Assembly: GCF_964340395.1 (NCBI RefSeq)
Contig: NC_135566.1
Span: 16,320,001-16,373,500, forward strand
DNA length: 53,500 nucleotides
Origin: Glandiceps talaboti
Taxonomy: Eukaryota > Hemichordata > Enteropneusta > Spengelidae
Direction of reading: 5' to 3'
The translations under genes were made by a program, and so were the position numbers. The notes under the pieces are model-generated. The model had not been told where the DNA came from. It saw only the letters and a list, made by a program, of their open reading frames with translations, and ran no database searches. Of this stretch, positions 50,501 through 53,500 are shown piece by piece. The first letter of the stretch is position 1. The number at the start of each line of letters is the position of its first letter.

Positions 50501-52817
50501 GCTATTGAATGGATGTTGGTTTAATTTTACTCACAGTAGGCTGGTGTTTCTGACAACTTCTATGATCTCACTGTGTACATTTTTGGGACTTCAGTGTTCA
50601 CACTATATCTTGATTCCAGGGTCATTATATCCACACATAACAACAGAGGCATAAACGATCGCCCACGTGTATAAATCTACCACATCGAAAAACAATTCTT
50701 TTAATTTGTATTTACCTTAGTAAGCTGAAACTTTAGCAGCCACTGTAGTAAATGATGAACACAACACATTTGAACAGTGCTAGTGACAATTTGTTGATAC
50801 AGCCATGTTGACCCTGACGAAATAATTTTTGAAAGCAATGTTTAACCATGAACCAACAATATCTTGCAACGGACCACCAAATGAAAGAAAACAACCAAAA
50901 AACGATGGTTCACATGGGTAACTAAAAGTAGAACTTGAGCCCTGAAATTTAAGTTAAGTATTTCACTGTATGTACTGTACCGGTACATGTACATGTACCT
51001 GTATTGAACAGTTTTATAGTGACATTTCAAAATCATTCATCATGTGGAGTCTCTAACTCTTATTAAATATTTAACTAATGATGATCATGGTATTAATGGA
51101 TTATACAAGATTAATTTGATCCATCTAGGGGGCTAATAGGATCAAGTCATTTTTAACTGACTTCTTAGAATTAATGGATTTCAATCCATGCCATATTCAG
51201 ATTGTCTCTTAAAGTACAAAGGTAGCGTACCTTCTTTTACTTGCAGTCTTCAGAGTTTAATTTCTCTCTCAAAGTACAAAGGTATCATACCTTCTTATAC
51301 TTGCACGGCTCAGAATTTTATTTCTCTCTTAAGGTACATGTATGATGCCCTCTTATACTTGCACTGTTCAGCGTTGCATTTCTCTCAAAGTACAAAGGTA
51401 TCATACCCTCTTACACATGTACATGTATACTTGCAGTCTTCAGAGATTAATTTCTCTCTCAAAGTACAAAGGTACCATACCCTCTTATACTAGCAGTCTT
51501 CAGTGTTCCATTGATGATGCAATGAAGACCATACTTTATTTTACATCTAAATGTTTTCATAATGGCCACAAGACCCTAGATGGCCATTATCTGGTCTACA
51601 ACCAGTCTATGAGCCTTCTTGTCAAAACATGTTGAAGATGAACATAGTAATATTTGTTTATTAGAATGACAATGACATGTAATTACATGGCACACAAAGT
51701 GTTATCTGAACTTATTCTGTGTTATGTTTGTGTCATATGAAGGCTTACATATGTTACAGTGCTTCCAAACAAAGTATGAACGATACTGCAACATATTGAT
51801 ACATTACCAAAGTAGGTCTGTGTCTTTGTACAGAATTTAGTAGCGTCAGATCAAAGATGTCATTACTGATAACTTCAATCATAACAGATTTCAAATTTGG
51901 CGCCTCTCACAGTTTCCGAGGTTTATTGTCTAATACATCACTCTGTAATCTAGCCATGATGATATCTACCAATAGATAGGGTTTATTTGCAACAGTGAAC
52001 ATTGTGCATCCATTTGGCGGCATTATCAAAGTAAAACTGTTATTCAACTTTGGTGCCGAGCAGGCATTGTCGTGACTACTACATGTATAGCTGTCTACAT
52101 TAATGCATCAGGGCAAGTTCAGTAATGTATCAATATGTTGCAGTACGTCATCATTCATTCTTCGACTGGAAGCACTGTAAATGTATTTAACTAACTGAAA
52201 CATGTTTACTCATTACAAGTACTGGTAACAATGAGATCTGTAACTTCACAATGAGGTAAAATCAAATGACTAGCCTACCTGTAGACTCCAAGGACTGGCA
52301 CTACTACTTTATTTGCTATCCCAACTGATATTTTGATTTTGAATTTCGCTGTCTAATTCAAAATCAAAATGTCAGTTAGGATAGCAAATAGCGTAGTAGC
52401 GCTAGTCTTTTGAGTCTACAGGTAGGCTACCAATGAATGGTTCCCATGGTGCAATTTTGGGGTATATCCAAAAATTGCCGTCAACATCAGGGTCGTAGAG
52501 AAGATTCATTACATAAACATGGCAGTATTGTTTGTCGATTTTATACCTATGCCAAGGCATGAGTTGATGTAGGTACTATTCCAAATGAGTTTTATGTATG
52601 GATTTAATATTGATATTAAAATAGTCTCAAAGATGACACCTGACCCCCTTTAACATAAAAGTTCATAATTTGGTCCCAACTGACATACACTATTCAATCT
52701 GTCTTTTTTATTCCACAGCTATGGAATCAGACGCTGTCAATATATTCACCCGGTATCTTGGTCAGGATGCACCGTTTCCCATTGGGATATCAGATGAACT
52801 CCGATTAGAAATAATCC
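44561..52817 (+). CDS. AKAP10: A-kinase anchoring protein 10 (D-AKAP2), N-terminal part, four exons, 3' end outside window
   Basis: Joined exons 44561-44585, 48510-48743, 49801-50406 and 52719-52817 give 321 codons plus one base, about half of the roughly 660-residue vertebrate protein. AKAP10 is a scaffold that binds both RI and RII subunits of protein kinase A, and its two RGS-like domains bind Rab4/Rab11. The start MPFFKKK matches the conserved N-terminus. Residues about 15-100 are a Ser/Thr/Lys-rich disordered linker. The first RGS domain begins near residue 103, with LPYLIQYM at 118-125 and VQFWLAAESF at 134-143. It is interrupted by a low-complexity insertion (about residues 160-285), as in the family, and resumes with DAVNIFTRYL in exon 4. 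All introns are phase 1 with GT/AG ends. The rest of RGS1, RGS2 and the C-terminal PKA-binding helix lie to the right. Family identity is high-confidence; the end of exon 4 is less certain. Confidence 0.9.
45374..45610. mobile_element. Inverted pair of Penelope-like element termini with degenerate hammerhead-like motif
   Basis: The right arm (about 45525-45610, plus strand) reads GAAGACTGAGTCCCATGTGG, then GGTCGAAATATTGG and TAAATAAAG. The left arm (about 45374-45451) carries the same on the minus strand, with GAAGACACCCCATGTGG, GACGAAACATC and AGTAAATAAAG. Stem-loop-GAAA followed by a short GTC-like turn and TAAATAAAG is the pattern of the terminal repeats of Penelope-like retroelements, which are known to carry minimal hammerhead ribozymes. 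Here the CTGATGA core is damaged (CTGAG), so activity is unlikely. No reverse transcriptase lies between the arms (only about 70 bases), so this is a relic. Confidence 0.5.
46640..47100. repeat. Minisatellite, about 40-bp unit, in AKAP10 intron 1
   Basis: About ten imperfect copies of a unit like CTTGCAAGTGCTTCATGT followed by AGAACCAATCACCATGAAC. Later copies carry TTGAACAACCAATTAGCATG. Copies vary in length, and the array fades at both ends. Confidence 0.7.
48510..48743 (+). CDS. AKAP10: AKAP10 coding exon 2 (Ser/Thr/Lys-rich linker)
   Basis: The exon follows the acceptor TTGATGACAG and ends at GGAACAG|GTGAG. It reads DKKQSEKDAKTKKRHPSG and then a Ser/Pro/Gly-rich stretch to GDLGT, all low complexity and probably disordered. 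It is 234 bases, phase 1 at both ends and a multiple of three, so skipping it would keep the reading frame. No pyrimidine tract is obvious before the acceptor: the upstream bases are A/T-rich (TTTTATATATTG). Confidence 0.82.
48744..49800 (+). other. AKAP10: AKAP10 intron 2, mostly a foldback-element copy and unique AT-rich DNA
   Basis: A 1.06-kb intron bounded by GTGAGA and TTTTTACCAG. Bases 48957-49296 are a copy of the palindromic element also seen at 29431-29766. I see no exon in the remainder. Confidence 0.8.
48957..49296. mobile_element. Palindromic foldback element, copy C
   Basis: The left arm (GATATTTATTTTGGATCG, then TTAATTTACAAAAC and the CTACTTGAAAAATC region) is mirrored at the right (TTTTTCAATAAGGAAGCC, ATGATAAAATTG, TTTTGTAAATTAAAAATCC). 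The whole is colinear with copies at 12650-12890 and 29431-29766. No coding capacity. It is a non-autonomous foldback/MITE-like repeat; the superfamily is unknown because the ends are blurred. Confidence 0.7.
49801..50406 (+). CDS. AKAP10: AKAP10 coding exon 3 (first RGS domain, N-terminal half, and insertion)
   Basis: The acceptor is TTTTTATTTTTACCAG and the donor is AAATAAAG|GTACGT. The exon encodes a short Ser/Lys-rich lead, the first helices of RGS domain 1 (LSKPLAEVLYDN, LPYLIQYM, LVQFWLAAESF, TWTKIKTESLNTV), then about 125 residues rich in Ser, Thr, Asn, Gly and Asp. It ends with the acidic DELLDEETAIQVLNK. It is 606 bases, phase 1 at both ends. The conserved RGS helices make this the strongest exon of the gene. 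Confidence 0.92.
50498..50735. repeat. Dispersed repeat, second copy
   Basis: GCTATTGAATGGATGTTGG followed by a TTTAATTTTACTCACAGTAGG region closely matches 3529-3590. Later parts also match (TGTACATTTTTGGGACTTC, CTACCACATCGAA, GTAAGCTGAAACTTTAG). The two copies are 47 kb apart. No coding signal. Confidence 0.65.
51200..51510. repeat. Tandem array, about 57-bp unit, in AKAP10 intron 3
   Basis: Five to six copies of TTTCTCTCTCAAAGTACAAA, then GGTATCATACCTTCTTATAC and TTGCAGTCTTCAGAG. One copy has gained ACATGTACATGTATAC. ORFs across it are repeat translations, not genes. Confidence 0.75.
52271..52429. mobile_element. Foldback MITE with TAGC ends, 159 bp
   Basis: The left end TAGCCTACCTGTAGACTC is mirrored exactly by the right end GAGTCTACAGGTAGGCTA. 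The arms continue almost to the centre: TTTGCTATCCCAACTGATAT against TGTCAGTTAGGATAGCAAAT, then TTGATTTTGAATT against AATTCAAAATCAA. Flanks CAAATGAC and CCAATGAA are a possible but imperfect 8-base target duplication. No ORF. It lies in AKAP10 intron 3. Confidence 0.75.
52719..52817 (+). CDS. AKAP10: AKAP10 coding exon 4 (first RGS domain resumes)
   Basis: The acceptor is CTTTTTTATTCCACAG. The reading is AMESDAVNIFTRYLGQ and then a stretch ending ELRLEII plus one base. It matches the part of RGS domain 1 that follows the insertion in the family. I end it at the donor CC|GTATGT (52818) because this keeps phase 1 and stops where similarity to the family stops. The frame stays open to a TAA at 52889-52891, so a longer exon or a retained-intron product cannot be excluded by eye. 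Confidence 0.78.
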
Positions 52818-53500
52818 GTATGTATAACCCTTCTACTTTGCCCCTGTCAGATGCAGATGTCCAATACTTGATCATTTTACCACAGTTGTAATAACCTTCA
52901 AATAGCTACACTTCTGTATTTACATACTCACAGTCTCTACTCCCATAACCCAATCACTTTATATGCACACTTCTCTTTTTAATTTTCCCAATATCCTGTA
53001 TTGAACCCATGTACGTAATATTTGATATTCATAAAAAAAAACGCGAACAAATTATTAGATGAAAAGAAATGAACTGTATATAGTAAGAAATCCATACCAG
53101 CTGAACATTTTTACATGTTTATTGATCAACTCAATATTTGATTTAAAGTTAAGAAGAGTTCAAGTTGTAGCTATTCCTGTTTAGGGTAACCCTATTTTTT
53201 TATGTTTCTCATTACTTATTCATAGCAACTATGGGTCGGTCGGTTAATTTTTGAACAAAAAGTAAAAAAATTAAAAAATCACCTTCGTCATGTTTCTCTG
53301 CCTCTCCCAGTTTCTGTACACAAAATGCATGTTCTCAGCTGGCCCCCTATTTGAGTAAGAAATGCTCTGTTCATGAACAAGTGTCATTGCCACCACCATG
53401 ACTGTAGCTGACGTCGACAGCCCAGACACTTGCGTAACTCTTGCCAGAGAAAATATTATGGGCGAGTGAAAATAAAAATAAAATTATTTGATGTCGGAGC
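52818..53500 (+). other. AKAP10: Start of AKAP10 intron 4, to the window edge
   Basis: AT-rich sequence after the donor GTATGT. It includes an A-run near 53033 and no recognisable exon. The next RGS exon is expected beyond the right edge. Confidence 0.6.

Larger units (their letters stand above)
50407..52718 (+). other. AKAP10: AKAP10 intron 3
   Basis: A 2.3-kb intron. It holds a dispersed repeat (50498-50735) related to 3525-3805, a tandem array (51200-51510), and a foldback MITE (52271-52429). No exon is visible between exons 3 and 4, and the reading frame joins directly. Confidence 0.75.

Noticed and set aside
52818-52891. Continuation of AKAP10 exon 4 to the TAA at 52889
   Set aside because: The reading after the GTATGT donor does not resemble the RGS family and would end the protein inside the first RGS domain; kept only as a possible retained-intron form.

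Overview
This window is AT-rich animal nuclear DNA with spliced genes. Splice sites are canonical GT/AG, introns run to several kb, and there is a very dense load of microsatellites, minisatellites and small foldback elements. The protein matches and the repeat style suggest an invertebrate, perhaps a marine lophotrochozoan or hemichordate. That placement is an inference; nothing in the sequence fixes the taxon. I saw no rRNA, tRNA, CRISPR or prokaryotic-style gene.

Only two genes can be supported, arranged head to head at the right of the window. On the minus strand, 43427 down to 43046, is the first coding exon of an LHFPL-family tetraspan membrane protein (claudin-like fold, closest by eye to LHFPL2). 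It ends at a consensus GTAAGT donor, and I found no later exon in the remaining 43 kb on its downstream side. On the plus strand, 44561 to at least 52817, are the first four coding exons of AKAP10 (D-AKAP2). This is the protein-kinase-A anchoring protein with two RGS domains. The N-terminal MPFFKKK, the Ser/Thr-rich linker and most of the first RGS domain, including its long low-complexity insertion, are readable. The rest of the first RGS domain, the second RGS domain, the PKA-binding helix and the PDZ ligand lie beyond the right edge.

The two start codons are 1,133 bp apart. The interval holds a TATA-like box, a YY1-like CCAATATGGCG element and short upstream ORFs on the AKAP10 side, and a TATATATA run on the LHFPL side. 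A link between PKA anchoring and an LHFPL protein is not implied by this layout alone.

Positions 1-43045 are intron of the LHFPL gene and/or intergenic DNA. By region: 2.3-4.7 kb minisatellites, an (ATT)n run and a C24 tract; 5.2-6.0 kb two short tandem duplications; 8.4 and 9.9 kb large ATCA and ATAC microsatellites; 11.7-13.8 kb a G-tract-phased minisatellite, a foldback-element copy and a 77-bp tandem array; 15-16.2 kb CG/CA-rich triplet repeats and an inverted repeat; 17.4-17.9 kb a 119-bp tandem array; 19.7-20.4 kb and 23.4-24.1 kb degenerate tandem repeats; 21.9 kb a hairpin; 29.4 kb a 336-bp palindromic foldback element; 31.4-33.7 kb more minisatellites; 35.6 kb a 174-bp MITE with 9-bp target-site duplications; 36.1 kb a 371-bp inverted-repeat element; 38.8-41.9 kb several tandem families and a likely LINE 3' tail.

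The AKAP10 introns carry more of the same: paired Penelope-like termini and a minisatellite in intron 1, a third copy of the palindromic element in intron 2, and a dispersed repeat, a tandem array and a second TAGC-ended foldback MITE in intron 3.
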